The notes under the pieces were generated by a model, which saw nothing but the letters and a program-made list of their open reading frames with translations, was not told the origin of the DNA and did no database searches. Shown here piece by piece: positions 52,962 through 62,255 of a DNA stretch of 64,000 bases. Numbering within the stretch: the first letter of the stretch is position 1; every line of letters starts with the position of its first letter. Source of the DNA: Herbaspirillum rhizosphaerae (GTDB lineage: Bacteria > Pseudomonadota > Gammaproteobacteria > Burkholderiales > Burkholderiaceae_D); the NCBI RefSeq assembly GCF_001189965.1, contig NZ_LFLU01000002.1, positions 310,001-374,000 on the forward strand. Reading direction: 5' to 3'. The translations under genes were made by a program, and so were the position numbers.

Positions 52962-55382
52962 ATGACCACCCCTGAAAACAAAGGCAAAGCGCCGATTCCA
53001 GCTCCTGCTGCCGCGCCTGATCCTGAACCAACAACTCCCGTCGCTACCCCCAAGACCAAGAAACGTTTGCATCCGGTCATCCGCATCTTGCTGGGGATGG
53101 TTGGCACACTGGTGGCGCTGGTGCTGATGGCGGTGCTGGTGCTGGGATTTGTGGTGACGCTGGCCTATCCGAAGCTGCCGGATCTCGATTCGCTGACCGA
53201 CTATCGCCCCAAGATTCCGCTGCGCGTGTTTTCGGCTGACGGCGTGCTGATCGGCGAATTCGGCGAAGAGCGTCGCAACCTCGTGCACATCAAAGATATC
53301 CCGGACATCATGAAGAAGGCCGTGCTGGCGATCGAAGACGATCGTTTCTACGAGCACGGCGGCGTTGACTACCAAGGTATCGTGCGCGCCAGCTTCGCCA
53401 ATCTGTCGGGCGGTGGCGGCGGCGCCAGCACCATCACGCAACAGGTGGCGCGCAACTTCTTCCTGACCAGCAACGAGCCGACCTTCCTGCAAAAGGCCTC
53501 GCGCAAATTCCTGTATGAAATTCCGCTGGCCTGGAAGATCGAACGCAATCTGACCAAGGATCAGATCCTCGAGGTCTACATGAACCAGATCTACCTCGGT
53601 CAGCGCGCTTACGGTTTCTCGTCGGCGGCGCAGATTTATTTCGGCAAGTCGCTCAAGGAATTGACCATCGCCGAATCCGCCATGCTGGCCGGTTTGCCGA
53701 AGGCGCCGTCGGCCTACAACCCGGTGGTCAATCCCAAGCGCGCCCACGCGCGCCAGCAGTACATCTTGCTGCGCATGCGCCAGCTCGGCTACATCACCGA
53801 ACAGCAATACACCCAGGCCAAGGATGAAGAACTGCAGGTCAAGAGCGACAGCACCGCCTTCGGCGTGCATGCCGAATACATTTCCGAAATGGCGCGCCAA
53901 CTGGTCTACGCGCAATTCAAGGACGACACCTACACGCGCGGCCTGAACGTCTTCACCACCATCACCAAGGCAGATCAGGACGCCGCCTACCTGGCGCTGC
54001 GCCGCGGCATCATCGACTATGAACGCCGTCACGGCTATCGCGGTCCGGAAGGCTACATGGAAATCCCGACCACCTCCAAGGAAGAGGCCGACGACGCCAT
54101 CGAATCTGAACTGGCCGATCATCCCGACAGCGACGACCTGGTCGCCGCCGTGGTGCTGGAAGCGACCACCAAGGAAATCACCGCCGTGCTGGCGACCGGC
54201 GACGAGATCAAGATTTCCGGTTCCGGCCTCGGTTTTGCCGGCAACCTGCTGAGCGAAAAAGCGCCGCCGCAGAAGAAGATCAAGCGCGGCGCCATCATCC
54301 GCGTCTTCCAGGACGGCAAGAACTGGATTGTCACGCAGATGCCGGAAGTCGAATCGGCGTTCGTCTCGGTCAATCCGAACGACGGCGCGATCCGCGCGCT
54401 GGTCGGCGGCTTCGATTTCAACCGCAACAAGTTCAACCACGTGATCCAGGCATGGCGTCAGCCGGGTTCGTCGTTCAAGCCCTTCATCTATTCTTCGTCG
54501 CTGGAAAAGGGTTTGTCGCCGGCCACCATCATCAACGATGCGCCGCTGACCTTCACCCAGACCGGCGGCCAGGTCTGGCAGCCGAAGAACTACGGCGGCA
54601 AGTTCGAAGGCCCGATCTCGATGCGCCGCGCGCTGCAGAAGTCGATCAACCTGGTGTCGATCCGCATTCTTGAACGCGTCGGCGTCAAATACGCGCAGGA
54701 ATACATCACGCGCTTCGGCTTCGACGCCGACAAGAATCCGCCTTACCTGACGCTGGCGCTGGGCGCCGGTGCAGTGACGCCGCTGCAGATGGTGGGTGCG
54801 TATTCGGTGTTCGCCAACGGCGGCTACAAGATCAATCCCTACCTGATCTCCAAGATCACCGACAACAACGGCAACACCCTGTCCGAAGCGCAACCGGCCA
54901 GGTCCGGCGACGAAGCCAATCGCGTCATCGATGCGCGCAACGCCTTCGTGATGGACAGTATGCTGCGCGACGTCGTGCGTCACGGCACGGCGGTCAAGGC
55001 CTTGTCGCTCAAGCGTACCGACCTGGCCGGCAAGACCGGCACCACCAACGATTCGATGGATGCCTGGTTCGCCGGTTATCAGCCGAACCTGGTGGGTATC
55101 GCATGGATGGGTTACGACCAGCCGAAGAGCCTGGGCGACCGCGAAACCGGCGGCGGCCTGGCCTTGCCGATCTGGATCAGCTACATGCAGAAGGCGCTCA
55201 AGGATGCGCCGATGGTCGATCGCACCGTGCCGAGCGGCCTGATCGAATCGGGCGGCGAATACTACTATTCGGAATATCCGCCTAACGCCAGCGTGCGCGA
55301 CCTGGGCATGGGCGACCATGGCACGACGGCGTCGCCGGAAGAAGAGAAAGCCAAGAACCAGATGAAGAACGAATTGTTCTGA
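52962..55382 (+). CDS. mrcA: Penicillin-binding protein 1A
   Basis: A bifunctional peptidoglycan synthase of 806 residues. It has a proline-rich cytoplasmic start, one membrane helix (about 45-70) and a glycosyltransferase domain (about 90-260: VLAIEDDRFYEHGGVDYQGIVRA, GASTITQQVARNFFL, KDQILEVYMNQIYLGQ). An OB-like insert follows, then the transpeptidase with RQPGSSFKPF (SxxK serine), KSINLV (SxN) and AGKTGTTND (KTG). The last residues are acidic. It is divergent from pilM, the classic ponA/pilMNOPQ arrangement. The start has no strong Shine-Dalgarno. Confidence 0.96.
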   Translation: MTTPENKGKAPIPAPAAAPDPEPTTPVATPKTKKRLHPVIRILLGMVGTLVALVLMAVLVLGFVVTLAYPKLPDLDSLTDYRPKIPLRVFSADGVLIGEFGEERRNLVHIKDIPDIMKKAVLAIEDDRFYEHGGVDYQGIVRASFANLSGGGGGASTITQQVARNFFLTSNEPTFLQKASRKFLYEIPLAWKIERNLTKDQILEVYMNQIYLGQRAYGFSSAAQIYFGKSLKELTIAESAMLAGLPKAPSAYNPVVNPKRAHARQQYILLRMRQLGYITEQQYTQAKDEELQVKSDSTAFGVHAEYISEMARQLVYAQFKDDTYTRGLNVFTTITKADQDAAYLALRRGIIDYERRHGYRGPEGYMEIPTTSKEEADDAIESELADHPDSDDLVAAVVLEATTKEITAVLATGDEIKISGSGLGFAGNLLSEKAPPQKKIKRGAIIRVFQDGKNWIVTQMPEVESAFVSVNPNDGAIRALVGGFDFNRNKFNHVIQAWRQPGSSFKPFIYSSSLEKGLSPATIINDAPLTFTQTGGQVWQPKNYGGKFEGPISMRRALQKSINLVSIRILERVGVKYAQEYITRFGFDADKNPPYLTLALGAGAVTPLQMVGAYSVFANGGYKINPYLISKITDNNGNTLSEAQPARSGDEANRVIDARNAFVMDSMLRDVVRHGTAVKALSLKRTDLAGKTGTTNDSMDAWFAGYQPNLVGIAWMGYDQPKSLGDRETGGGLALPIWISYMQKALKDAPMVDRTVPSGLIESGGEYYYSEYPPNASVRDLGMGDHGTTASPEEEKAKNQMKNELF

Positions 55383-55431
55383 GGCTGATTCGACGGATCT
55401 GATGTCGCGCCCCGAAAGCGCAGCGCAAAAG

Positions 55432-55472
55432 AAAAACGGCAGGCGGGATGATCCCGATCCTGCCGTTTTTTT
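55432..55472. terminator. Bidirectional terminator between mrcA and queC
   Basis: AAAAACGGCAGG pairs with CCTGCCGTTTTT. The loop itself forms a second CGGGAT/ATCCCG hairpin. A- and T-runs lie on the two sides. Confidence 0.9.
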
Positions 55473-55487
55473 ATGTGCCGAAGACGC

Positions 55488-56207
55488 TTACGCGGCCTGC
55501 GTGTACTGCTGGTAGCCGCGCGCGCGCAGGTCGCAGGCCGGGCAACTGCCGCAGCCGTAACCCCAGTCGTGCAGCGCGCCGCGCTCGCCGAGGTAGCAGG
55601 TGTGCGTGTCCGCACGAATCAGGTCGACCAGCGCTTGTCCGCCCAGTTCATTGGCCAGGCGCCAGGTGGCCGCCTTGTCGATCCACATCAGCGGCGTTTC
55701 CACTTTCAGGTTGGTTGCCATGCCGAGATTGAGCGCGACTTGCAAGGCCTTCATGGTGTCGTCGCGGCAATCCGGGTAGCCGGAAAAATCCGTCTCGCAC
55801 ATGCCGCCGACCAACACGTCCAGCCCGCGGCGATAGGCCACGGTCGCCGCCACTGTCATGAACAGCAGATTGCGTCCCGGCACGAAGGTGTTCGGCAAGC
55901 CGTTTTCCTGCATCGAAATGGCGACGTCACGCGTCAACGCGGTGTCGGAAATATTGCCGATCAGCGACAGGTCGATCATGTGATCTTCGCCCAGCTTCTT
56001 GTTCCACTCGGCCGAAAAGCCGCGCATTTTCTCCAGCAAGGTCGGCCGCACCTTCAGTTCGATGGCGTGACGCTGGCCGTAATCAAAGCCGATGGTTTCC
56101 ACCTTCTCATAGCGCGACAGCGCCCACGCCAGGCAGGTCGTGGAGTCCTGGCCGCCGCTGAAGAGCACCAGCGCGCGATGAGAGAGAGAAGGACGGGGAG
56201 TGGTCAT
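55488..56207 (-). CDS. queC: 7-cyano-7-deazaguanine synthase QueC
   Basis: QueC converts 7-carboxy-7-deazaguanine to preQ0 with ammonia and two ATP, in queuosine synthesis. The 239 residues have the PP-loop [14 protein letters not shown] near the N-terminus, [31 protein letters not shown], and the four zinc cysteines in [28 protein letters not shown]. Start 56207 is taken because GGAAAC lies before it; an in-frame ATG at 56228 has no ribosome site. No other que gene or preQ1 riboswitch is visible here. Confidence 0.95.
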   Translation of the reverse strand: MTTPRPSLSHRALVLFSGGQDSTTCLAWALSRYEKVETIGFDYGQRHAIELKVRPTLLEKMRGFSAEWNKKLGEDHMIDLSLIGNISDTALTRDVAISMQENGLPNTFVPGRNLLFMTVAATVAYRRGLDVLVGGMCETDFSGYPDCRDDTMKALQVALNLGMATNLKVETPLMWIDKAATWRLANELGGQALVDLIRADTHTCYLGERGALHDWGYGCGSCPACDLRARGYQQYTQAA

Positions 56208-56253
56208 GTTCTTGTTTCCGGCAGTCATTATTTTGTTGATGTTGTCTTGTTGC

Positions 56254-57048
56254 TCAGCTTGGCTTCTTGTTCACGCTATCGAGCGTCTGTTCGATGAAAT
56301 CGCCATCCGGGTCGGTGAAGCGCAAGCGTGCAGGATACCAGTCCGACGACGGCGCCAGCCAGATGTCGAGCTTTTGTCCCTTGTCGTCCGGCGGCGGTGC
56401 GCGCAGCACGTGGACGGCGTTGATTTCACCCTGCTTGGTCTTGATCTTTTCGCGGCCCACCACCTTGAAGCTCCATTGTTCGGCGTCGCGCGGGCCGGCG
56501 ACGAAGAACAGCCACTCCGAGCCCGGCGTGAATTTGTCGGCATTGCCGTGCGCTACCGCGATCAGTTGCCAGATGATGCTGGCGCGGTCCTGTTCGCCGC
56601 CCTTGAGCGGATAGGTTTCGGCCGACTGGGTGAAGTTGATGGCGTTGGTTTCGCGGTTGAAGGTGGTGGTCGACGCTTCGCGGCGGAAGCGCTTGTCGAC
56701 GAAGCGCGTCGGCGCCAGGCCGTAGCTGTCGATGTCGCCTTCGCTGCTGGTTTCCAGGATCTTGCCGAGCATCATGGCGCGGGTTTCCGTGGTGACGATG
56801 TATTTTGTGCCGTTGTTGTTCCATTTGACCAGCGCTTCGCCATTGACTTGCAAGCCGCTTTGCTTGGCTTCGATGCTGTAGTGGAGTTCGGCTGACGGCG
56901 GCAGGCTGACCTTGCGTTTGATCACCGGATGTTCGGCGGGATCGGCGGCAATGGCCGGCGCAGAAACGACGGCGCCGGTCAGGAACAGAGCGCCAAGCAG
57001 CCGCGAGAGTGTGCGGAATGCGCGGCGCGGGGAGGTGGATATCGGCAT
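56254..57048 (-). CDS. DUF3108 periplasmic protein (copy downstream)
   Basis: A 264-residue DUF3108 protein. A signal peptide ([20 protein letters not shown]) is followed by [41 protein letters not shown], then [25 protein letters not shown] and a C-terminal [31 protein letters not shown]. The beta-rich pattern suggests a secreted barrel-like domain. The second DUF3108 gene lies 141 bp upstream on the same strand with the same block order, so the pair arose by duplication. The molecular function of the family is not known to me. Confidence 0.85.
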   Translation of the reverse strand: MPISTSPRRAFRTLSRLLGALFLTGAVVSAPAIAADPAEHPVIKRKVSLPPSAELHYSIEAKQSGLQVNGEALVKWNNNGTKYIVTTETRAMMLGKILETSSEGDIDSYGLAPTRFVDKRFRREASTTTFNRETNAINFTQSAETYPLKGGEQDRASIIWQLIAVAHGNADKFTPGSEWLFFVAGPRDAEQWSFKVVGREKIKTKQGEINAVHVLRAPPPDDKGQKLDIWLAPSSDWYPARLRFTDPDGDFIEQTLDSVNKKPS

Positions 57049-57189
57049 GTGGATTCACTTGAAAATTCGGCAACTGTCCGGCGCGCAATTGGATAGTGCG
57101 GCGACATGGCGGGAACTGTGCCTACGGTTTTTCGGAGCGTAGCGGGGGCGAAGAGCGGCCGGTCCGGCCTCTTCGCCAAAAACCCTAGT

Positions 57190-58278
57190 TTACCGAGTTT
57201 TGAGCTTGGACAGCGACATCTCCAAATAATCCCCGTTTGTTTCAGTAAACCGCAGACGCACCGGATACCATTGCCGGCCCGGATCCAGCCAGATGTCGAG
57301 CCGCTGGTCGTACGAGCCCGGGCGCGGCTGGCGGACCACATGCCAGGCCTGGTGTGCGCCGTCGGACAAGCGGATGTCTTCCTGGCCGATGATCTGCATG
57401 CGCCACACTTCGCCGTCGCGCACGCCGGCGACAAACATGTCGATGACCGCGCCGGGCGCGAATTTGGCCGGATCGCCCCGGCCGATCGCCGCAAGCTGCC
57501 AGACGATGCTGGCGCGGTCCTGCTCGCCGCCGACGCGCGGATAGGTGGTGGTGGACGATGAAAAGCTCACCAGGTTGCGCTCGCGGTTGAAGTGCGTATT
57601 GGTGGCGGCGCGGTTGCGTTTCTTCTCCGTATAGATTTCGGGGGAGACGCCGAATTCGTTGAGGTCGCCCTGGCTGGTGTAGGTCAGGAAGGTGATCTTG
57701 GTGAACATCCGCACATAGACTTCACCATCCACGACGTAGCGGCCGCCGTCGGCTTTCCAGGCTTGCGTGCTGGTGCCGTGCCAATCCAGATTGTCGAAGA
57801 AGGCGTGGACCTCGTATTCCAGATCGGCCGAGGGAGGCGGAGCAAATTGATAGTGCGTGCCTTGCTCCTGCTGCTTTGGTGCAGTCTTGTCGTCGGCTGA
57901 GGTAGCGGCCGGCGCCGCAGCATCAGCAGTGTCGCCGGAAGCGGGTTCGGGCGAAGTCGGAACAGCAGGGGCTGTGACGGAGGATGCATCGGTAACCGAA
58001 CTTGTCGAAGTGTCTGTTGGCGGTGCTGCTTTCGGGACAGGTCTTGGCTTCGGCCTCGATGCTTTCTGCTTGGTGGCGACGGGCAGCGACACCGGCTGCT
58101 TCGGCTGTTTCAGCGGCACCAGCGTCACGCTCATGCTGGACGCCTGGTCGTCGGCCTTGGCCGCGTTGAAGGAAGCTTCGCCCCAATGGATCGCCAGCAC
58201 ATGCAGCAGGATGGTGACGACGATCAGCGCCGCAATGCGCCATCGTCTGGTCGGAGGGAAAGCCTTTGTTTCTGTCAT
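57190..58278 (-). CDS. DUF3108 membrane-anchored protein with Pro/Ala-rich spacer
   Basis: A 362-residue paralogue of the gene at 56254. The start at 58278 gives MTETKAFPPTRRWRIAALIVVTILLHVLAIHWG, one membrane helix that looks like an uncleaved TonB-like anchor. A low-complexity Pro/Ala/Thr/Lys spacer (about 50-160) follows. The DUF3108 domain starts at about 165 (PPPSADLEYEVHAFFDNLDWHGTSTQAWKADGGRYVVDGEVYV) and ends DPGRQWYPVRLRFTETNGDYLEMSLSKL. The spacer could reach across the periplasm. No ribosome site is obvious. A long GC-rich inverted repeat (57147-57177) lies between the two genes. Confidence 0.82.
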   Translation of the reverse strand: MTETKAFPPTRRWRIAALIVVTILLHVLAIHWGEASFNAAKADDQASSMSVTLVPLKQPKQPVSLPVATKQKASRPKPRPVPKAAPPTDTSTSSVTDASSVTAPAVPTSPEPASGDTADAAAPAATSADDKTAPKQQEQGTHYQFAPPPSADLEYEVHAFFDNLDWHGTSTQAWKADGGRYVVDGEVYVRMFTKITFLTYTSQGDLNEFGVSPEIYTEKKRNRAATNTHFNRERNLVSFSSSTTTYPRVGGEQDRASIVWQLAAIGRGDPAKFAPGAVIDMFVAGVRDGEVWRMQIIGQEDIRLSDGAHQAWHVVRQPRPGSYDQRLDIWLDPGRQWYPVRLRFTETNGDYLEMSLSKLKTR

Positions 58279-58538
58279 GGCGTAAGTGTATCGCGGCTCT
58301 TGGGCGGCGCCCTTGTTTTGCCGGGCGCGAATGCGGAAAACGGCGAGGCAAACCACGTACAATGCGATTTTTCCGACCGGCGCGTTTGTCGTCGAGGAAG
58401 AAAAACGCGTTCTTCCTGGCAGCGGCATTGTTGCGCAGCATGAGGAAGGAGCGCATGATCAAGGCACTTTCTGTACAGCGCCGCCGCGCAGACACGGCGG
58501 CGGCAGATGTTTCAATTGCGGATCGACAGGAGACTGAA

Positions 58539-59339
58539 ATGCTGAATCACAACAACATGCCCGGCGCCGGATCGATTGCCGACACCATGGAATTCATGCG
58601 CAAGATGTGGGGCAGCATGGGCGCACCGGCCATGGGAATTCCATCGTTGTCGGTCGAGGAAATCAACAAGAAGATCACGGACCTCAAGACCGTAGCGTCC
58701 TGGCTGGAACTCAACATGAACATGCTGCGCGCGACCATCCAGACACTGGAAGTGCAAAGCGCCACCTTGTCGACCTTGCAGGCGATGGGGGCGATCCTGA
58801 CGCCGCGTGACGCCGATGAGGCTGCTGCGGCAGCGAAGGCCGCTTCGCCGTTCGGCTTCCCGGCCTGGCCGCCGCAAGCGCCTGATCAGGAAAAGGAAGC
58901 GCCGCGCAAGGCCGCAGCGCCGCAGCCTGAGCCGGCCGTGGAAGATGAAGAGGAGTCCGAAGAAGACATGCCGGAAGATTTGTCGGCAGCGGGCCAGGAC
59001 ACAGCAGTAAAAGCCGGAGCCGCCGGGGAAAAGCCGGCTGCGGAGGAAAAATCAATGCCGGCGCCGGATTTCCAGGCTTCCATGGCCAATCCCAATGCCT
59101 GGTGGAATCTGTTGCAGGAGCAGTTCCAGCAAGCCGTCGGCAATGTGCTGGCGGATCAGGCTCCTGCAGCGAAACCGGCCAAGGACGCCAAGACCGCCGC
59201 TAAACCGGCAACCAAGCCCGTAGCCCCGAAAAAAACAACAAAACCCAGGGCGGAAGCCAAACCGCGAACACGCGCCAAATCGACTGTTGTACAATCTCGC
59301 CAATCCAAGCCAGCCTCCCGCAAGCCAAAATCCCCTTGA
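58539..59339 (+). CDS. phaM: PhaM-like polyhydroxyalkanoate granule-associated protein
   Basis: PhaM links polyhydroxybutyrate granules to the nucleoid and activates PHA synthase in Ralstonia eutropha. This 266-residue protein has the same plan. The phasin-like N-terminal part (SIADTMEFMRKMWGSMG, then SLSVEEINKKITDLKTVASWLELNMNMLRATIQTLEVQSATLSTLQAMG) is about 85 residues. An acidic linker (EDEEESEEDMPEDLSAAG) follows. The C-terminal tail is rich in Lys, Ala and Pro (PATKPVAPKKTTKPRAEAKPRTRAKS) and suits DNA binding. ACAGGAGACTGAA fixes the start at 58539. It implies PHA storage in this organism, though no phaC is in the window. Confidence 0.85.
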   Translation: MLNHNNMPGAGSIADTMEFMRKMWGSMGAPAMGIPSLSVEEINKKITDLKTVASWLELNMNMLRATIQTLEVQSATLSTLQAMGAILTPRDADEAAAAAKAASPFGFPAWPPQAPDQEKEAPRKAAAPQPEPAVEDEEESEEDMPEDLSAAGQDTAVKAGAAGEKPAAEEKSMPAPDFQASMANPNAWWNLLQEQFQQAVGNVLADQAPAAKPAKDAKTAAKPATKPVAPKKTTKPRAEAKPRTRAKSTVVQSRQSKPASRKPKSP

Positions 59340-59478
59340 TCGGCGCAAAACAACAACATTTGTCCGCAAATGTGCGTGACTTTGCTGCATGTCATCATTC
59401 TGAAACGAAGCCGTTTTAGTATGGGGGAGGAGAAAACTCTTGGTAAAATCAACAAGTTAAATCATAGGCAAGGTCAGA

Positions 59479-60339
59479 ATGCTGTACCCAGAACTGTTTA
59501 AATCGCTCGAACAAGTCCGCTGGAATATGGATAAAGATATTCCTTGGGATAAATTCGATGCTTCGATGCTCTCCGACGAGCAAGCCCAGACCATTCGCAT
59601 GAATGCGATCACTGAATGGTCGGCGCTGCCTGCGACGGAAATGTTCCTGCGCGACAACCGCGGCGACAGCGACTTTTCCGCTTTCATGTCGGTGTGGTTC
59701 TTCGAAGAACAAAAACACTCTCTGGTGCTGATGGAATATCTGCGCCGTTTCAAGCCGGAATTCGCGCCGACGGAAGAAGAGCTGCACAACGTGCGCTTCG
59801 AATTCGATCCTGCGCCGCCGCTGGAAACCCTGATGATGCACTTCTGCGGCGAAATCCGCCTGAATCACTGGTACCGTTGCGCCTCCGACTGGCACACCGA
59901 GCCTGTCATCAAGCAAATCTACAAGATCATCAGCCAGGACGAAGCACGCCACGGCGGCGCTTACCTGCGCTACATGAAAAAGGCCTTGGTCGAAGTCGGC
60001 GATACGGCGCGCGCAGCCTTCGCCAAGATCGGCGTGCTGATGGCCTCCGCCCGCCGCACCGAAAAGCCTTTGCATCCGACCAACCTGCACGTCAATCAGG
60101 CGCTGTTCCCGAACGACACCGTACAAAGCCGTCTGCCTGATCCTGAGTGGCTGGAGCACTGGCTCGACACGCAGATCAAGTTCGACAGCGAGTGGGAAAA
60201 GAAAGTGGTCGACCGCATCCTGCACAACATGTCCCTGCTGTTCGAGCGCACCTTTGAAACCGTGCAGGAGCTCAACCGCTATCGCAAGGAAATCGTCACC
60301 CGCATGGCGCCTGTGCCGGTGCAACCGGCTGCTGCCTGA
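59479..60339 (+). CDS. Ferritin-like (diiron) protein of the acyl-ACP-desaturase-like group
   Basis: A 286-residue helical protein with two E-x-x-H pairs: FFEEQKHSLVLMEYL and SQDEARHGGAYLRYMKK. Additional carboxylates in TEWSALPATEMFL and FCGEIRLNHWYRC complete a diiron site. This pattern is shared by stearoyl-ACP desaturases and related ferritin-like oxygenases. Whether it desaturates a fatty acid or does another oxidation is open. It has its own promoter region (59340-59478) and a terminator, and lies next to phaM and rfaE2 on the same strand. Confidence 0.8.
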   Translation: MLYPELFKSLEQVRWNMDKDIPWDKFDASMLSDEQAQTIRMNAITEWSALPATEMFLRDNRGDSDFSAFMSVWFFEEQKHSLVLMEYLRRFKPEFAPTEEELHNVRFEFDPAPPLETLMMHFCGEIRLNHWYRCASDWHTEPVIKQIYKIISQDEARHGGAYLRYMKKALVEVGDTARAAFAKIGVLMASARRTEKPLHPTNLHVNQALFPNDTVQSRLPDPEWLEHWLDTQIKFDSEWEKKVVDRILHNMSLLFERTFETVQELNRYRKEIVTRMAPVPVQPAAA

Positions 60340-60366
60340 TCCTGATCAGCTTGCAGTCTGACGACG

Positions 60367-60394
60367 AAAGCCGCACACTACGTGCGGCTTTTTT
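60367..60394. terminator. Terminator after the ferritin-like gene
   Basis: AAAGCCGCAC and its complement enclose ACTAC, followed by a T-run. Confidence 0.9.
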
Positions 60395-60480
60395 ATTTGG
60401 AACAGCCGTGCAGTACCGCATGGCAAAGCGTCGCATGGCAGCAGCGTTGCGCGCAGCCGGAACAGAACAGAAAGAACCAG

Positions 60481-60954
60481 ATGAGCGATTTTGAGAAAAA
60501 GATTTGCAGCCGCGCCGAGCTGAAAGCACGCGTCGCCGCGCTGCCGCAGCCGGTCGTGCTGACCAACGGCGTGTTCGACATTTTGCATCGCGGCCACGTG
60601 ACGTATCTGGCGCAGGCGCGTGCAGAAGGCGCATCGCTGGTGGTGGCGGCCAATACCGACGCCTCGGTGAAGCGTCTCGGCAAGGGCGACGATCGTCCGA
60701 TCAATACCTGCGAAGACCGCATGGCGGTGCTGGCAGCCCTGGAATCGGTATCGCTGGTGGTCCCCTTCGATGAAGACACGGCGCTGGAAGTCGTGCAGGA
60801 AGCGCGTCCGCAGATTTATGTGAAGGGCGGCGACTACGACATGGCGGCGATTCCGGAAGGGCAAGCCGTGGCGGCCTATGGCGGAAAGTCGGTGGCCATC
60901 GCTTTCGAGCATGACCGCTCCACCACCAAGTTGCTGGCCAAGGTGCGCAAATAG
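60481..60954 (+). CDS. rfaE2: D-glycero-beta-D-manno-heptose 1-phosphate adenylyltransferase
   Basis: This enzyme makes ADP-heptose precursor for the lipopolysaccharide inner core. The 157-residue protein is the stand-alone cytidylyltransferase-like half of HldE. It has the nucleotidyltransferase motif TNGVFDILHRGHVTYLAQAR, then LVVAANTDASVKRLGKGDDRPIN and RPQIYVKGGDYD. Start 60481 follows AGAACAGAAAG-type purine-rich sequence; the in-frame ATG at 60382 overlaps the upstream terminator and is rejected. The kinase half (rfaE1) is not in the window. Confidence 0.92.
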   Translation: MSDFEKKICSRAELKARVAALPQPVVLTNGVFDILHRGHVTYLAQARAEGASLVVAANTDASVKRLGKGDDRPINTCEDRMAVLAALESVSLVVPFDEDTALEVVQEARPQIYVKGGDYDMAAIPEGQAVAAYGGKSVAIAFEHDRSTTKLLAKVRK

Positions 60955-60993
60955 CACGCTCAGCAGCGTAGAGCGCGGCGCAATGCCGGCGAC

Positions 60994-61023
60994 AAAAAAA
61001 GCGGCCCGCGGGCCGCTTTTTTA
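60994..61023. terminator. Bidirectional terminator between rfaE2 and the copper chaperone gene
   Basis: A palindromic GCGGCCCGCGGGCCGC core with A-run and T-run on either side. Confidence 0.88.
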
Positions 61024-61067
61024 TTGCCCGCTTTTCAACGCCGGCTGGATGCTGAACGCATCGTCGA

Positions 61068-61565
61068 TCAATGGTGCATGTGTTCCATGCCGCCCTTGTC
61101 GCCGCCTTTATCGGCCGTCTTGTCTTCGACGTAAACCGAGACTTCCAGCTTGCCGGCCTTTTCAAACGTCAGCGTCATCGGAATCTTGTCGCCGGCTTTC
61201 AGCGGCTGGCTCAGGCCGATCAGCATGATGTGATAGCCGTTGCCGGGCTGCATGGCGATCTTTTCGGCAGGCTTGATGTCGATGCTGCCGACTTCGCGCA
61301 TCTTCATCACGTTGCCGTCCATGGACATGGTGTGGATTTCCGCCGACTTGGCGACGGGAGAGGCGACCGCGATCAGCTTGTCGCCGGCTTTGCCCTTGTT
61401 TTCAATGCTCAGGTAAGCGCCGCCGGACGGCTGGCCGGGCACGGTCGGGCGCGCCCATGGGTGGCCGACTTGCAGTTCCGCAAGCTTGTAATCGTGGGCG
61501 TAAGCGGCGCCGGTCAGCGTGAAGCTGAGAGCGGCAATGACGTTGAGTAAGTGACGGTAAGACAT
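61068..61565 (-). CDS. PCu(A)C-family periplasmic copper chaperone
   Basis: PCu(A)C proteins carry Cu(I) to cytochrome oxidase assembly in the periplasm. The 165 residues have a signal peptide (MSYRHLLNVIAALSFTLTGAAYA). The domain has HPWARPTVPGQPSGGAYLSIEN, and the copper ligands are in EIHTMSMDGNVMKMREV and NGYHIMLIGL (H-x-M and M, then H-x-M). The Lys/Gly/His-rich tail ends GGMEHMHH and could bind more copper. A DUF2946 protein with its own metal-like motif is encoded 60 bp upstream on the same strand and is likely co-transcribed. Confidence 0.92.
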   Translation of the reverse strand: MSYRHLLNVIAALSFTLTGAAYAHDYKLAELQVGHPWARPTVPGQPSGGAYLSIENKGKAGDKLIAVASPVAKSAEIHTMSMDGNVMKMREVGSIDIKPAEKIAMQPGNGYHIMLIGLSQPLKAGDKIPMTLTFEKAGKLEVSVYVEDKTADKGGDKGGMEHMHH

Positions 61566-61625
61566 GAGTATCCTTTGAATGGTGAGCGTAGGTCGCGAGG
61601 CGGGTGCACATGGCAGGTGAGACGC

Positions 61626-61979
61626 TCAGGCCGGCGGCGCTCTGGCCCGGTTGTCCGTGCTCGATATCTGTGGAAAGTGCTCGCGCTGCAGCGTTTGCGC
61701 CGCCAGATACATCGATGTGGCGCGGAACGCATCGACATTGCCGCCGGGAAAATACAAGGCATAGGGCTGGCCGCTGCAGCAAAGGCTGCAATGGGCGTGC
61801 GCCGGCTGAGCGGGCGCGGAGCCGGGACCTTGCCACGCCGCGTTCGCACCGGTGGAGCAGATCGCCATGGCCGACGCGGGCGTCTTCGCCGCCGCCACGG
61901 AAGCAAGCGGCAACAGGCTGCCGAACACCAGGCAGGCGATGGCAATCCAGGCGGCGACGGAGCGAAGGGCGGTTGGCAT
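61626..61979 (-). CDS. DUF2946 small exported protein
   Basis: A 117-residue protein with an N-terminal hydrophobic segment (RSVAAWIAIACLVFGSLLPLASVAAA) and a short mature part. The DUF2946 signature is ICSTGANAAW followed by HAHCSLCCSGQP. The cysteine/histidine cluster suggests metal, probably copper, binding. Such genes often accompany copper-handling genes, and here it precedes the PCu(A)C gene. The function of the family is not established. Confidence 0.8.
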   Translation of the reverse strand: MPTALRSVAAWIAIACLVFGSLLPLASVAAAKTPASAMAICSTGANAAWQGPGSAPAQPAHAHCSLCCSGQPYALYFPGGNVDAFRATSMYLAAQTLQREHFPQISSTDNRARAPPA

Positions 61980-62176
61980 GGGCGCAGATTATATCAATTG
62001 CGGTTTTCTCGCTTTTTCTGCTTCTCAATGCGAACCGGATTTGGCATCTGTTGCGTGATATGTTGGCGGTTTTATGGAAAATACGAACGGATGTGCGAAA
62101 GATCGTGCCGGATGCTCGATTTTTGACGCCGATGCGGCGTCCGGCCACCGTTTTGCTGCTGCTTCAAATCGTTTAC

Positions 62177-62200
62177 GTAAATTGATTGTTGGCAGGCGCT
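62177..62200. repeat. Possible decayed right end of family C element
   Basis: These 24 bases agree with the right inverted repeat of copy 1 at about 18 positions (TAAATTGATTGTTGGCAGGC against TAATTGCTAACAGGCC-type sequence). No matching left end is visible, so this may be chance. It lies 56 bp before the binding-protein gene. Confidence 0.3.
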
Positions 62201-62255
62201 AGGCTAGACTTACCGTCTTTTGCCGCTTTCACCTAATAATTTCGAGGAGACACTC

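Noticed and set aside
57147-57177. Intrinsic terminator between the DUF3108 genes
   Set aside because: The inverted repeat is strong, but no T-run follows on the minus strand, the direction of transcription.
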